A stretch of DNA of 64,000 nt, taken from assembly GCF_000024165.1 (NCBI RefSeq), contig NC_013194.1, positions 2,728,001 through 2,792,000 on the forward strand, in the 5' to 3' direction. Numbering within the stretch: the first letter of the stretch is position 1; the number at the start of each line of letters is the position of its first letter. Positions 44,301-52,907 of this stretch are shown here, piece after piece. The notes under the pieces are model-generated. The model was given only the letters and a program-made list of their open reading frames with translations, was not told the origin of the DNA and searched no databases. The DNA is from Accumulibacter phosphatis. Its GTDB lineage: Bacteria; Pseudomonadota; Gammaproteobacteria; Burkholderiales; Rhodocyclaceae. The position numbers were made by a program, and so were the translations under genes.

Positions 44301-45103
44301 GCCTTGTACGAACCGGCGTGGAGCGCGGCGAGTCCGGCCAGCAGCGCGCCGGTGGGTGCGGCGCCATCGCCTCCCCACAGTTGTCCGGCGCGCGCGAAAG
44401 CTGCGGCCAGGCCAGGCGTGTCGATCGCCGCTTCGCTCGCCAGTTCGGCCGGCCAGATGACGCGCGAGTGGGACTTGGCCACCTGGCGGCCGAGCAGCCT
44501 TGCCCAGCCTTCCGGCGAATCCTGGCGCTGCGCGAGGTAGTCCGCGAGGGCCGGCGAGATCGCTCCGCTGGCGATATGGCGTCGCCAGAAGTCGCTGACG
44601 GCTTCGAGGCGCAGCGGCTGGTCGTCGTGCAACAGGTCGAGGCTGAACGGCAAACCGGCGGCGAACGGCGTTTCGGACAGCGCACGCTGGCAGAAGCCGT
44701 GAATCGTGAACACGGCGGCCTCGTCGAAGGTGTGCAGTGCCGCTTCGAGGCGCATGCGCATCTGCGGGCGGTCGACGCTGGCGTTGTTCTCGACGGCAGC
44801 GACGAGCCGGGTGACAAAGGGGTCGGCAGCGCTGGCGCCGCGCTGCAGATAGGCAAGGACATCGACGATGCGGCTGCGGATGCGCTCGCGCAGTTCAGCG
44901 GTGGCCGCGTTGGTGAAGGTGACAACCAGAATCTGTGGCGCGTCCAGCCCCTTTTCGAGCAGCAGCCGCAAGTAGAGCCCGCAGAGGTTCCAGGTCTTGC
45001 CGGTGCCGGCCGACGCCTCGATCAGGCGCAGGCCGTCGAGCGGGCAGGCGAAGACGTCCAGGTCGATCGTGCCGGCAACGTCCGGCGCAACAGCCATGCT
45101 CAT
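41384..45103 (-). CDS. recB: Exodeoxyribonuclease V beta subunit (RecB)
   Basis: 1239 aa, 3'-5' helicase and nuclease of RecBCD. The UvrD-type Walker A is IEASAGTGKTWNL near residue 30, with VVTFTNAATAELRERI following. Motif II is DEFQDTDPLQ near 400, and IVTIHKSKGLEYGIVF near 742 is helicase motif V. The nuclease domain includes the catalytic Asp-Lys in HVLDWKSNHLG near 1150. The start at 45103 (MSMAVAPD) has a GAGGAGG ribosome site and overlaps recC by four bases; upstream in-frame sequence is not conserved-looking. Confidence 0.96.
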   Translation of the reverse strand: MSMAVAPDVAGTIDLDVFACPLDGLRLIEASAGTGKTWNLCGLYLRLLLEKGLDAPQILVVTFTNAATAELRERIRSRIVDVLAYLQRGASAADPFVTRLVAAVENNASVDRPQMRMRLEAALHTFDEAAVFTIHGFCQRALSETPFAAGLPFSLDLLHDDQPLRLEAVSDFWRRHIASGAISPALADYLAQRQDSPEGWARLLGRQVAKSHSRVIWPAELASEAAIDTPGLAAAFARAGQLWGGDGAAPTGALLAGLAALHAGSYKADGVSTGARAWTLWLASGDPLRAPDPEKSKARLFTANFIAARKRNNQTPPTHPFFHAANDVLARHASVTQALHLARLYLLRRMLDESGAALRQQKRRQRVQSFDDMLQNVDAALTSGDFPWLAGFLRSRYPVALIDEFQDTDPLQYAIFSRIYGAGEAPAAGPLFLVGDPKQAIYSFRNADLHTYLAARRQAGARYTLRHNQRSTADLIAASNALFTANPHAFILAGLNYEPVTVGDKPRPPLTDHSEEDPAALRVWRLPAANGEYLLRGEAKKQVLRATAGEVARLLRAAQAGRITLGERALAPGDIAILVKSHAQGRLLRDALLQVGIGSVELSQHSIFHTPDAEDLERVLLAIREPARPSLLYSALATELLGLNATGVAALAADEMGLLQTIARFSGYRETWLRRGFGVMLRAWMDSEAVAFRLLARSDGERRLTNLLHLGELLQQASADQPAPDALLRWLASRRRDDGAEEVHQLRLESDRNLVQIVTIHKSKGLEYGIVFCPFLWDGHQSNFGEDEGKEYHDDDGLPVIDFRLELDAADAEEIKRRRREEKDAEFMRLLYVALTRAAQRCYLVAGCYANLAFGKPSMAQGTHSLLNWLVAGKDMSYADWLKHKRSPEEIEAAWRALATTAGPPLSLSDLPGEAPTPLASTAVSAASLSALVAPRTMAAGWRIGSFSSLQHGADSEASASDHDGRAVPALPAVSGPAADIGPDDILLFARGPAAGDCVHALFERIDFTDPGRWPAIIDEVLASHPLSPVGPPNGDSARRPARMLRRLLDDVLATSLPGGIVLSTVGRRQRLVELGFNLPAGLTAPRLNDWLAAHGYPLPRLGFPPLDGYLKGFIDLVFCHANRFHVLDWKSNHLGFAAADYGQQQVAAAMAEHGYHLQYLIYCVALHRYLRCRIADYDYDRHFGGVYYLFVRGVRPDWRAVGTDGERSACGVYHHRPPRSTIESLDSLLSHRSLANHA

Positions 45104-48100
45104 CGGCGCGCCTCCTCGAGATAGTCGAGCAGTGGGGCGAACACGGTGCGTGCGCACGCTTCGAACTCCCCGTCGAGTGGCTCGGCGACGCCTCTGAGCG
45201 CCAGGCGGTAGGCGGGATCGGCGCTCTCGCCCCAGGACGCATTACGGCTGTGGGTCCAGCGCTGGCGTGCCGCCGCCATGCTGCCGCTGATGTAGGCCCA
45301 GGCGCTCTTCGGGAAGAAGTGCAGCGGCGCCGACAGACCTCGGCGATAAAGGCCGATCAGCTCGCCGAGGTGGGCGCGGGCCGTGCTCGCAGCGCAGGGC
45401 CGCAGGCGGTAGCTGCCGTCGCGCGAGTGCCAGGTGGTCTGCAAAGTGGCACCCGTCGGCGCCGCCGCACAGAGGAACAGATGGCTGATCCAGCCGGCGA
45501 GATAGTCGGTCGGGCGCACCTCGTAGTAGCGATAGCGCACGAGTCCCGCCGGGCGCAGGTCACCGAGTGCTCCCGCGAGCTGCCACATTTCGTCCTCACG
45601 CGGGTAGGCGAACTGCGCGTGCACCGCCGGCAGCGGCACAGGCGCAAGCTGCGGCGCGAGCTCGGCCGCGAAGCGGCGCATGCGCGCGACTTCCTCGATG
45701 ATCAGTCGCTCGCCCAGCGGCCCGGGGGGAAACTCGTTGCCGGCCAATGCCAGCGCCAGCACCTCGCCATCCTCGCTACCGGCCAGCACCGCCGGCAGAA
45801 CACGCCGGGAGAGTGCCTGCAGGCCCGGATAGTCGGGAAGAAAGGGTTCCTCGTCCGGCAGTTCCTCCTCGGCGACCGCCAGCGCCATGTTGAGCCGCTT
45901 GACCAGTAGCGTCCGGCAGGGGTTGCCGAAAAACTGCAGCAACTGTTCGAGGCTGACCTGTCGCCATTCGGACGGTGGCGGTTCGAGCATGCCGGAAAAG
46001 AAGGGGAGCGTGGCGTCCATCTCCGGCGCAGCGATCTCATCGCCGTCTTCGTCGTCCGCGCTGCCAGGTGCAACGACGAGCACGGCGCTGCCGCCGAGTC
46101 CCTGGCGCAGCGCCTCGCAATACTCGGCATTGAAGCTGCGCCGACGGGCGTCGCCGCCGGCGAGAAAGTACTCGGCAGAGAAGGCCTGCAGCGGGTGCTC
46201 GACGGTCAGCCGTTGGCGCACGGCATGGAGGCTCGCCGGGTCGGCCGGGTCTGTCGCACAGGCAGCGGCGACGTAGTCGAGCAGTTCGGCAAGCAGGACC
46301 GACGGCGGGGCGACGCTGTTGTCGCGGATGCTGCGGCCGCTGTAGCTCAGGTAGAGGCGCTGCCGGGCAGCGAGAACGAGGTCGAGAAACAGGTTGCGCT
46401 CGTCGAGGCGCCGTTGCCGGTCGCCGGGCTGCGGCCGCAGCGCCATCAGGTCGAACTCGGCCGGCCGGTTGACGCTCGGGAAGGCGCCGTCGTTCATGCC
46501 GAGCAGGCAGACGACGCGATAGGGCAGGGCGCGCAGGCTGGTCAGTGACGAGAAGGTGAGCACGCCACCGGGAACACCGCCACGCCCCGGATCGTCGAGC
46601 AGCGTGCGCAGCGCGCTGTGTACCACGGCCAGCGGCAGCGGCGAGCGGGTGCCGCCGCGTCGCATGTTGGCGTGCAGTTCGTTGATCGTTGCCTGCATGG
46701 TACGCAGATCGTCGACGAGATCGCTGTCGGCGCGCGTGAAGCGGCCCAGTGCGTCGCTCAGCGACTGCTGCCAGGCGTCGGCGTCGCGCGGCTGCGACCA
46801 GTGGTCGCGCAGGTCGGCGAGCGCCCGCACGAAACGCCACCAGCGGCCGAGCGTCGCCGCGTCGCCGCCTTCGGGATTGGCGGCGGCGATACGTCCGGCG
46901 ACGACGGTGTTGCGCGCCGCTGGTTCGTCGCCAAGCGCGTAGGCGAGGAACAGCCGGTGCAGGCCATCGGCGAAGCTGTGCCGCTCGGTGGCCGGCAGAT
47001 CGAGTCGGCTGCGGCTGCTCGCATCCAGGCCCCAACGGATGCCGGCATCGCCAATCCAGTCGTGGATGCGCTCCAGGTCATCGGCTTCCATGCCGAACTG
47101 CGCCGCCACCGGGGGTTGTTGCAAGAGGTCGAAGACGGCGCTGGCAGCGAAGCGGCTGCTGCATAGCGCAAGCAAACTGTCGAGGACGCGAGCAATCGGA
47201 TTGACCCGGGTCTGCGGCAGGCCGGTGATCGTGTAGGGAATCCGGCGCGGCGCCGGTGCGGTGCCGAACACCGCATCGATCAGCGGCGCCGCAGCGGGCA
47301 GGTCGGGCAGCAGCACGACGATCTGTGCCGGCGTCGGCGGGTCGCCGGCGGCGAGCTGCGCCAGCAACTGGTCCTGTAGCACCTCCAGTTCGCGCGTCAG
47401 CGAATGGCAGACATGCACTTCGATGCTGCGGTCGCCGCTGGCCAGCGCGACGCTGCCGGGTGCAAGTTCGCCGAGGTCGAGGATCGCGTTCTGCACCCGC
47501 GCCAGCAGGTGCTCGCCGCCGGCGGGCAGGAAGACGCTGTCTTCCTCGGCGATGTTGCCGTCGTCGGCGAAGAGCAGATCGATGTGCGCCTGCGTCTGCT
47601 TTCCCCAGGCGGCGAGCAGGGCGTTGCCGACCTCGTGATGACTGTCCTGCGCGCGCGCCGCGAGGTAGCTCAAGCGCTTCCGGTCGACGACGTCGAACCA
47701 GTACTCGCGGCAGGGGTTGAGGGTATAGATGCGGATATCGATCCAGCGCGACAACTGGCGCAGGATGTCGAGGTAGAGCGGCGGCAAGGTGTTCAAGCAG
47801 AAGACGCTGGCGCTCGGGGGCAGGCCGGCCAGCGCCGGTGCATTGGCACCAACTCGTTCTATCGTCTCGAAAAAGGCGGCCGCCGGGTGCTGGCGGCGGG
47901 TACCGAGTTGGGCAGTGATGCGCCGCCAGAGCGCCGACTGCCAGAGCTCGTCTTCGGCGCGTCCGGCATCGAGTCCCGGAACGTCGGCGCGCTTGCCGTC
48001 CGACCAGGCCGCCAGCCACTGTGGGCGGTAGGTGATGTAATGCTCAATCAAGGTCGCGCCGCGCTGCGCCAGCTCGAGGCGCATCACCGGGTCGGCGTCG

Positions 48101-48441
48101 CGCAGGTAGCGGGCGAGACGCGGATGATCGTCGGTGAAGCCACGATCGCCAAGCACCTCGAACACGCGCCACGCCAGCAAGGCCGGCGAGAAGGGCGACT
48201 GGTCCTGGATGTCCACCAGTTGGCCGATCTGCGTCCATAGCCACTGCGCGAGGTAGGAAAAATCGATGTTGGCGCAGATTCCCCGGCGGTCGGCGCAGGC
48301 AAGCTCGACGCGGCGCCTGAGGGCTGTGCTCGGAACGATCACCTGCTGTACGGTGAACGGGGAGCAGCTTTCATCGTCCAGGCGATCGAGCAGGCGTTCA
48401 AGCAGGAATTCGAAGCGGTTGGACAGGGTCAGCCGAAGCAT
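45100..48441 (-). CDS. recC: Exodeoxyribonuclease V gamma subunit (RecC)
   Basis: 1113 aa, close to the E. coli length of 1122. RecC is a helicase-like scaffold without ATPase activity that splits the DNA strands and reads Chi. The opening MLRLTLSNRFEFLLERLLDR resembles the N-terminus of the family. The segment FDLMALRPQPGDRQRRLDERNLFLDL near residue 660 is a strongly conserved RecC stretch. No Walker A is present, as expected. It is first in the recC-recB-recD operon. The 375-base region upstream carries the promoter area, but no clear hexamers were found. Confidence 0.94.
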   Translation of the reverse strand: MLRLTLSNRFEFLLERLLDRLDDESCSPFTVQQVIVPSTALRRRVELACADRRGICANIDFSYLAQWLWTQIGQLVDIQDQSPFSPALLAWRVFEVLGDRGFTDDHPRLARYLRDADPVMRLELAQRGATLIEHYITYRPQWLAAWSDGKRADVPGLDAGRAEDELWQSALWRRITAQLGTRRQHPAAAFFETIERVGANAPALAGLPPSASVFCLNTLPPLYLDILRQLSRWIDIRIYTLNPCREYWFDVVDRKRLSYLAARAQDSHHEVGNALLAAWGKQTQAHIDLLFADDGNIAEEDSVFLPAGGEHLLARVQNAILDLGELAPGSVALASGDRSIEVHVCHSLTRELEVLQDQLLAQLAAGDPPTPAQIVVLLPDLPAAAPLIDAVFGTAPAPRRIPYTITGLPQTRVNPIARVLDSLLALCSSRFAASAVFDLLQQPPVAAQFGMEADDLERIHDWIGDAGIRWGLDASSRSRLDLPATERHSFADGLHRLFLAYALGDEPAARNTVVAGRIAAANPEGGDAATLGRWWRFVRALADLRDHWSQPRDADAWQQSLSDALGRFTRADSDLVDDLRTMQATINELHANMRRGGTRSPLPLAVVHSALRTLLDDPGRGGVPGGVLTFSSLTSLRALPYRVVCLLGMNDGAFPSVNRPAEFDLMALRPQPGDRQRRLDERNLFLDLVLAARQRLYLSYSGRSIRDNSVAPPSVLLAELLDYVAAACATDPADPASLHAVRQRLTVEHPLQAFSAEYFLAGGDARRRSFNAEYCEALRQGLGGSAVLVVAPGSADDEDGDEIAAPEMDATLPFFSGMLEPPPSEWRQVSLEQLLQFFGNPCRTLLVKRLNMALAVAEEELPDEEPFLPDYPGLQALSRRVLPAVLAGSEDGEVLALALAGNEFPPGPLGERLIIEEVARMRRFAAELAPQLAPVPLPAVHAQFAYPREDEMWQLAGALGDLRPAGLVRYRYYEVRPTDYLAGWISHLFLCAAAPTGATLQTTWHSRDGSYRLRPCAASTARAHLGELIGLYRRGLSAPLHFFPKSAWAYISGSMAAARQRWTHSRNASWGESADPAYRLALRGVAEPLDGEFEACARTVFAPLLDYLEEARR

Positions 48442-48816
48442 GGCGCGTGCGGGGGTGGGAGGGCAGGGGTGGATTGTCGCATCCGTGGGCGCCGATACCG
48501 CTTCTCCCAGGTGGCGAAGGCAGTGCAGCGACAGCCCACAGCGCGCATGGCGGTGCTGCCAGTCGACACGTCCTCAGGCCCGTTCCCTCTGCCGTCTGCC
48601 GCCGTCGCCGGCCGGCGCGCACCGTGCTCTACGACTTGGTTGTTGAAGTCACGTCGCCAGCATAGATACAGTTGCTTCTTGCCTTGACTTCGCGGTCCAC
48701 TTGACACCTCGTGGCGGAGCCGCATACCCCTCTGCTAGATCCGCGTGGGATTTCCCGTTTCTTAACGCAGAAGTTGCCGTCGCAGCCGCCCTCTGCCGAT
48801 TGCCGCCCAGTCAATT
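48442..48816. other. Gap upstream of recC, nothing recognised
   Basis: 375 bases between recC and the lipoprotein gene, both on the minus strand. No conserved open frame, RNA, strong promoter or hairpin with T-run was seen. The region must contain the recC promoter. Confidence 0.5.
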
Positions 48817-49545
48817 TCAGCGGTAGGGCGGTTCGTTGCCATTGTGAATGATCCACACCAGATGCGCGCTACCGAAATCGCCCATTGAGCCTCCCGCAAA
48901 AATCAAGCGGCCCTGGTTCTTGTAGACTAGTTCCTGGCGATGCGTGTCACTACCAAAAAAGAAAGGGATGAACGCCTTGCCGGTGATATAGGCACCTTGG
49001 TCGCTGGGCTGGCCGACGAGGTCGGTGACCTGACGCATGGGCATGCCAATCTGTAGCTGCGTAAACTTGCTGCCCGGTGCCGCCTTGCCGGTAATCTCGC
49101 CTTCCCAGTCGCGCAAGCCCTTGACCGGCTGGCCGTACCCTGCTTCGACCTTGGTCGAATCCACCACTTCGCCCCTGGCGTTCATTCCCGGCCCGATCTT
49201 GCCCGGCGGCGTTGCCGGAGCCGACGGCGCGGGCTGGACGGCGGGAACTGGTGGCGCGGCTTGCGCCGCCGCAAGCGGCTTCTCGGACTGGGCAAGCGGC
49301 GCTGGCGAAGGGCTTTTCGCGGACTTCGCGCTGTCCAACTTCGAACCCTTCCTGGCCTGTTTGCCCTGTTGGTTCGTCGGTGATGCCGGAGCCGTCTGCG
49401 TCGCAGCCGCAGTCTCTACCTGCGCCGGAGTCGGCGCTGGAGCCTGCGCGCTCTCGCTCTTCCCCGAGTTGCTCGCGCAGCCGGACAAACCTGCTGCAGC
49501 CACCATCGCCAGCAACGCCGGCCCCAGAACTCCCACCTTCAACAT
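48817..49545 (-). CDS. Predicted lipoprotein with SmpA/BamE-like C-terminal domain
   Basis: 242 aa. A leader with the lipobox LSGC places lipidation at C23. Residues 24-125 are a low-complexity linker rich in Ala, Pro, Ser and Lys, long enough to span part of the periplasm. The C-terminal 110 residues hold QLQIGMPMRQVTDLVGQPSD, followed by beta strands. That pattern is the opening of the SmpA/OmlA (BamE-like) fold. The start at 49545 has GGGAGG eight bases upstream. It probably sits in the outer membrane with a folded head on a flexible stalk; the partner is unknown. Confidence 0.78.
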   Translation of the reverse strand: MLKVGVLGPALLAMVAAAGLSGCASNSGKSESAQAPAPTPAQVETAAATQTAPASPTNQQGKQARKGSKLDSAKSAKSPSPAPLAQSEKPLAAAQAAPPVPAVQPAPSAPATPPGKIGPGMNARGEVVDSTKVEAGYGQPVKGLRDWEGEITGKAAPGSKFTQLQIGMPMRQVTDLVGQPSDQGAYITGKAFIPFFFGSDTHRQELVYKNQGRLIFAGGSMGDFGSAHLVWIIHNGNEPPYR

Positions 49546-49942
49546 GTTCACACCTCCCGATGAGCGACAAACAAGCCGCACGCTGCAATCCTCGCGGCCC
49601 CCTTACGGGAACTGTAGCGTTCGATCAGTCACCGGTCAATCCCTTGTCATCGGTGGTGTCGTATGACTGTGTTCGCGCTTCAACCACAAGCAATCCGTCG
49701 TACCGAGAGGGCAAGACTGCGCCATGACAAGCTGGTCCGTCGCTGGTCAACTGACGACGCGTCTCGGTGCTCATCCGCCTGGCCGGAGCAGCCAGGCCGA
49801 TGACTGCGGGCGCCGAGCGGAACCGAACTGGGATGGCGGTTCAAGTGCTATCCCAACCACGTTCGAGATTGATCCTTGTTTGTGGTGGCTCATATACTCT
49901 CGATAGCGCCGTTGAATCTCCCACCTTTGACAGGGACGTGCC
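49546..49942. other. Divergent intergenic region lipoprotein / leuE
   Basis: 397 bases between two divergent genes. It contains the leuE promoter at 49869-49898. Short open frames here have no coding signal. Nothing else was recognised. Confidence 0.5.
49869..49898 (+). promoter_or_regulatory. Sigma70 promoter of leuE
   Basis: TTGATC (-35, 49869-49874) and TATACT (-10, 49893-49898) are separated by 18 bases and lie 45 bases before the start codon. Confidence 0.6.
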
Positions 49943-50596
49943 ATGTTTTACGGCATCAACAACATCGCGACCTTCGTCGCCGGAACCATTGTTATCATAC
50001 TTTTGCCCGGACCAAATTCACTTTATGTGATGTCGGTCGCTGCGCGCTGGGGAGTGGCGGCAGGCTATCGCGGTGCCTGTGGCGTCTTGGTCGGCGACAC
50101 GATCCTGATGCTGCTCTCGGCGACTGGCGCTGCGTCCTTGTTGCAGGCGAATCCCGCCGTATTCATGGGGGTCAAGTATGCTGGGGCACTTTACCTGGCC
50201 TGGATGGGCGTTGGACTTCTGCGCTCATCCTTTGCGACCTGGCGAGACAACTGCGCCACCAGCAGTGAAAACACTCAGACCGCTGCGGACACTTCGCGCC
50301 CCTTCCATACCGCTCTGATCATCAGCCTGATGAACCCGAAAGCGATCCTGTTCTTCATTTCCTTCTTCGTCCAGTTTGTCGATTCGAGCTATCCGCACGC
50401 GGCCCTGTCGTTTTGCATTCTGGGCCTGATCGTCCAGTTCTTCAGTGCCTTGTACCTTTCGGTACTGATCCTTGGCGGCGCTCATCTGGCCCTGCAGTTC
50501 CGCCGCCGGCGACGGCTTTCAGCGCTGGCGACTGGCGGTGTCGGCGGGCTGTTTATCAGCTTCAGCGCAAAACTGGCCGGCGCCACCTTGAGCTAG
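49943..50596 (+). CDS. leuE: LysE/LeuE-family amino acid exporter
   Basis: 217 aa, six membrane helices. The opening AGTIVIILLPGPNSLYVMSVAARWG has the family's PGP motif, and NPKAILFFISFFVQFVD near residue 130 is nearly the wording of E. coli LeuE. It probably exports leucine or related hydrophobic amino acids by proton antiport. AGGGA seven bases before the ATG is a good ribosome site. The HD-GYP gene begins 16 bases after its stop, so the two are likely cotranscribed. Confidence 0.85.
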   Translation: MFYGINNIATFVAGTIVIILLPGPNSLYVMSVAARWGVAAGYRGACGVLVGDTILMLLSATGAASLLQANPAVFMGVKYAGALYLAWMGVGLLRSSFATWRDNCATSSENTQTAADTSRPFHTALIISLMNPKAILFFISFFVQFVDSSYPHAALSFCILGLIVQFFSALYLSVLILGGAHLALQFRRRRRLSALATGGVGGLFISFSAKLAGATLS

Positions 50597-50612
50597 AAGA
50601 AAGGACAGCACC

Positions 50613-51923
50613 ATGCAGCCCAGGCCGCAGACTGAACAGGACGAACTGGCTCGCCAAGCCGTTGGTGAGAACTCACTGTTCGTCAAAGCCGTGACCGAGC
50701 TTGCCGACACGCATGAGGTGGTCGCCAGCGAGGATATTTTCGCCCGTGGCGGAACGAAGCTGGTCAGCCGCGGCACTCGCCTGTCGGGCCAGTTTTATGA
50801 CCGCCTGGTCGCCCACAAGCTCCTCAAGCCGATTGAGCAGTCGCTCAGCGTCAGCGACGCGCTCGATGCGAGCAAACTCGTCTCCCTGATGCACGCAGAG
50901 GCGCGCCGCGTGCCTTCGCTGGCGCCGTTGCTCGAACAGCCCGAGCTACTCGAACAGCTTGGCAAGCATTTCAGCCAACTGAGCATTCCCGGCCCACTCA
51001 CCTTGCGCTTGGCCGTGATGCAATCCGATCGGCCGAAGCTCTTCCAGCACGCAATGATCTCGTCCGTGGTCGCCACGGCGCTGGGAATCAGCGGTCAGCT
51101 GCCGCGCGAAGAACTGCAGGCCTTGTCCTTGGCGAGTGTCTTCCATGATGTCGGCGAACTGTGCATCCAGCCGGCGTTTCTCGCGCCCGGGCATCAGATG
51201 AGCGCGGAAGAGCGTCGCCATCTCTACGTACATCCCATTGCCGGCTTCCTGATGCTGCGTGATTTTGCCGAGCTACCCAAAGGAACGGCCAATGCCGTGC
51301 TGCAGCATCATGAGCGGATCGACGGCAGCGGCTACCCTTATCATCTGTCAGGTGACGCGATTTCGACGGTTTCGCGCTATCTGGCTGTCGCCGAGGTCGC
51401 CGCTTCCCTCATCGAAAAGCATGGTGCGGACAAGCGGATCGGCATGAAATTTCGCATGAACAAGAAGAAGTACGACGCCGGCGTCGTCGCGCTGACCTCC
51501 CGCCTGTTCGGCAGTTTCACGCTGCAGCCAAGCGAGAAGCTCGACGAGGTGTACCTGATGACGCACCTGACGCAACTCGGAAAGCTGTTCGAAGGCTGGG
51601 CTGCGTTGCGCAAGACGATTTCCGGTGCCGATCTCGAACGCGTTTCCGTTCTCGTCGAACGGGTGAATGCCTTGCAGATGCTGGTGATCGAGCCGGGCTT
51701 CGATCAATGCCGGATCGAAGACATATTGGCCATGGCAGGCGACGCCGATCCCGAGATATGTATGGAGCTTACGACGTTGCTGGATGAGCTCAATTGGCAG
51801 TTCAAGGCGCTGCTGAGCGGTATTGAGCGCGACCAATCGATTTCGGGGGCGCTCCTTCCAGCGGCACTCAGGGCCGGGATTGACGGCTGGCTGGCGCAGG
51901 TGCGTCGGTTCGTTTGCGAGTAA
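50613..51923 (+). CDS. HD-GYP domain phosphohydrolase
   Basis: 436 aa. The catalytic domain contains FQHAMISSVVATALGISG (His 146), the HD pair in SVFHDVGEL (H178, D179), HP at 207-208, and HHERIDGSGYPYHL (232-245) with the GYP signature intact. HD-GYP proteins usually hydrolyse cyclic di-GMP. The N-terminal 120 residues are not a receiver domain and are unassigned; the C-terminal part (300-436) is helical. No transmembrane segment is visible. It follows leuE closely, an unexpected pairing that may only reflect read-through. Confidence 0.88.
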   Translation: MQPRPQTEQDELARQAVGENSLFVKAVTELADTHEVVASEDIFARGGTKLVSRGTRLSGQFYDRLVAHKLLKPIEQSLSVSDALDASKLVSLMHAEARRVPSLAPLLEQPELLEQLGKHFSQLSIPGPLTLRLAVMQSDRPKLFQHAMISSVVATALGISGQLPREELQALSLASVFHDVGELCIQPAFLAPGHQMSAEERRHLYVHPIAGFLMLRDFAELPKGTANAVLQHHERIDGSGYPYHLSGDAISTVSRYLAVAEVAASLIEKHGADKRIGMKFRMNKKKYDAGVVALTSRLFGSFTLQPSEKLDEVYLMTHLTQLGKLFEGWAALRKTISGADLERVSVLVERVNALQMLVIEPGFDQCRIEDILAMAGDADPEICMELTTLLDELNWQFKALLSGIERDQSISGALLPAALRAGIDGWLAQVRRFVCE

Positions 51924-52256
51924 AGCAGCCTGGTCGACAGGGCGCGCTCACCCGCGTTGCATTCTCCCTCCGAATGTCCTGGTTCCCGCGCCGGCATCCC
52001 TGCCTCTGTTTGGCCTCGCTCTGGCCTGACTGACGGCGGCGCGCAGACGCTGGCGGAGTCAACGGCGACGCACGGAGCAAAGGCGTTTCGCCCGCAGGGG
52101 ACTTGCGACCGCCACGGGAACCCCGCTGCACGCAAGCAAGAGCGACGGCAAGAGAGAGGGCCACGACGACACGAAGCGCGCCTGGTCATCCCCGGTACGC
52201 GTGTCTCGGCGCTCCACCCACGCGCAATGACCCGAAGGTCTTCGCCGGGCTCGTCC
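51924..52256. other. Gap between convergent HD-GYP and NlpC/P60-like genes
   Basis: 333 bases between two stop codons. No gene, strong hairpin or T-run was recognised; it is GC-rich with scattered short inverted repeats only. Confidence 0.5.
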
Positions 52257-52847
52257 TTACATGATCCGAAACTGCATCACCACGCGTCCATCGTTCCAGA
52301 TGTCGTCCGGACTGATCGAATCGCGGTGGAACTTGAACCCGATGTCGGCCTTGCGAAAGGCCTCGTAGACCAGTTCGGAGCAGATGTACTTGCGGTCGCG
52401 GTTCTTTCGGCAGCGTCTGAAGAGAATGCGCATCGCGATACGCAGGATCTCCCGGTTGTCGTAAGGTCGGGTCAGTTCGTCCATGCCGAAACTGATCGCC
52501 TGCTTGAACTGCTCATCGGCCGGCGGCGGCGTCAGCCGGCCGATGACGATGCGTCCCTTGTAGGGCTTGTTCCTGCCGTGGTAATTGCACAGGTACTTGG
52601 ACAGGGGCGCGAGGCGAACGCCGATGGCGGTCTCGCTCTCCAGGACGAAGATGCGCTGCAGATTGTCGTCGCGATAGATGATGCCGACGTGACTCCAGAC
52701 GGACTTCGTGAACCACTGGATGGTCCGCGAAAAGAAATAGGTGCCCGAGCAGAAGACGAGGTCACCGGTGTGCAGCTGGTCCCGGGCCTGTTCGTAGTCG
52801 AGAACGGGGAGTCTGGCAACGGCTTTTACGGCAAGTGGCTCGGCCAT
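52257..52847 (-). CDS. Permuted NlpC/P60 (YiiX-type) papain-like cysteine hydrolase
   Basis: 196 aa, no signal peptide. The circularly permuted papain-fold order is visible: HTGDLVFCSG (26-35), the catalytic His in VWSHVGIIYRD (H53), a polar residue in VLESETAIG (E70), and the catalytic Cys late, in YICSELVYEAF (C156). YiiX/LRAT-type relatives act as amidases, lipid acyltransferases or deacylases. GGAGG six bases before the ATG sets the start. It lies 60 bases downstream of the TIR-methyltransferase gene on the same strand, so they are probably one operon. The biochemical substrate is unknown. Because it lacks an export signal it should act in the cytoplasm, unlike cell-wall P60 enzymes. Confidence 0.85.
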   Translation of the reverse strand: MAEPLAVKAVARLPVLDYEQARDQLHTGDLVFCSGTYFFSRTIQWFTKSVWSHVGIIYRDDNLQRIFVLESETAIGVRLAPLSKYLCNYHGRNKPYKGRIVIGRLTPPPADEQFKQAISFGMDELTRPYDNREILRIAMRILFRRCRKNRDRKYICSELVYEAFRKADIGFKFHRDSISPDDIWNDGRVVMQFRIM

Positions 52848-52907
52848 GGGTGCCTCCGGGTCAAGCGATAGGTCTGATACGTCTCGCGGCGCGCGCGCCC
52901 ATCTGCG

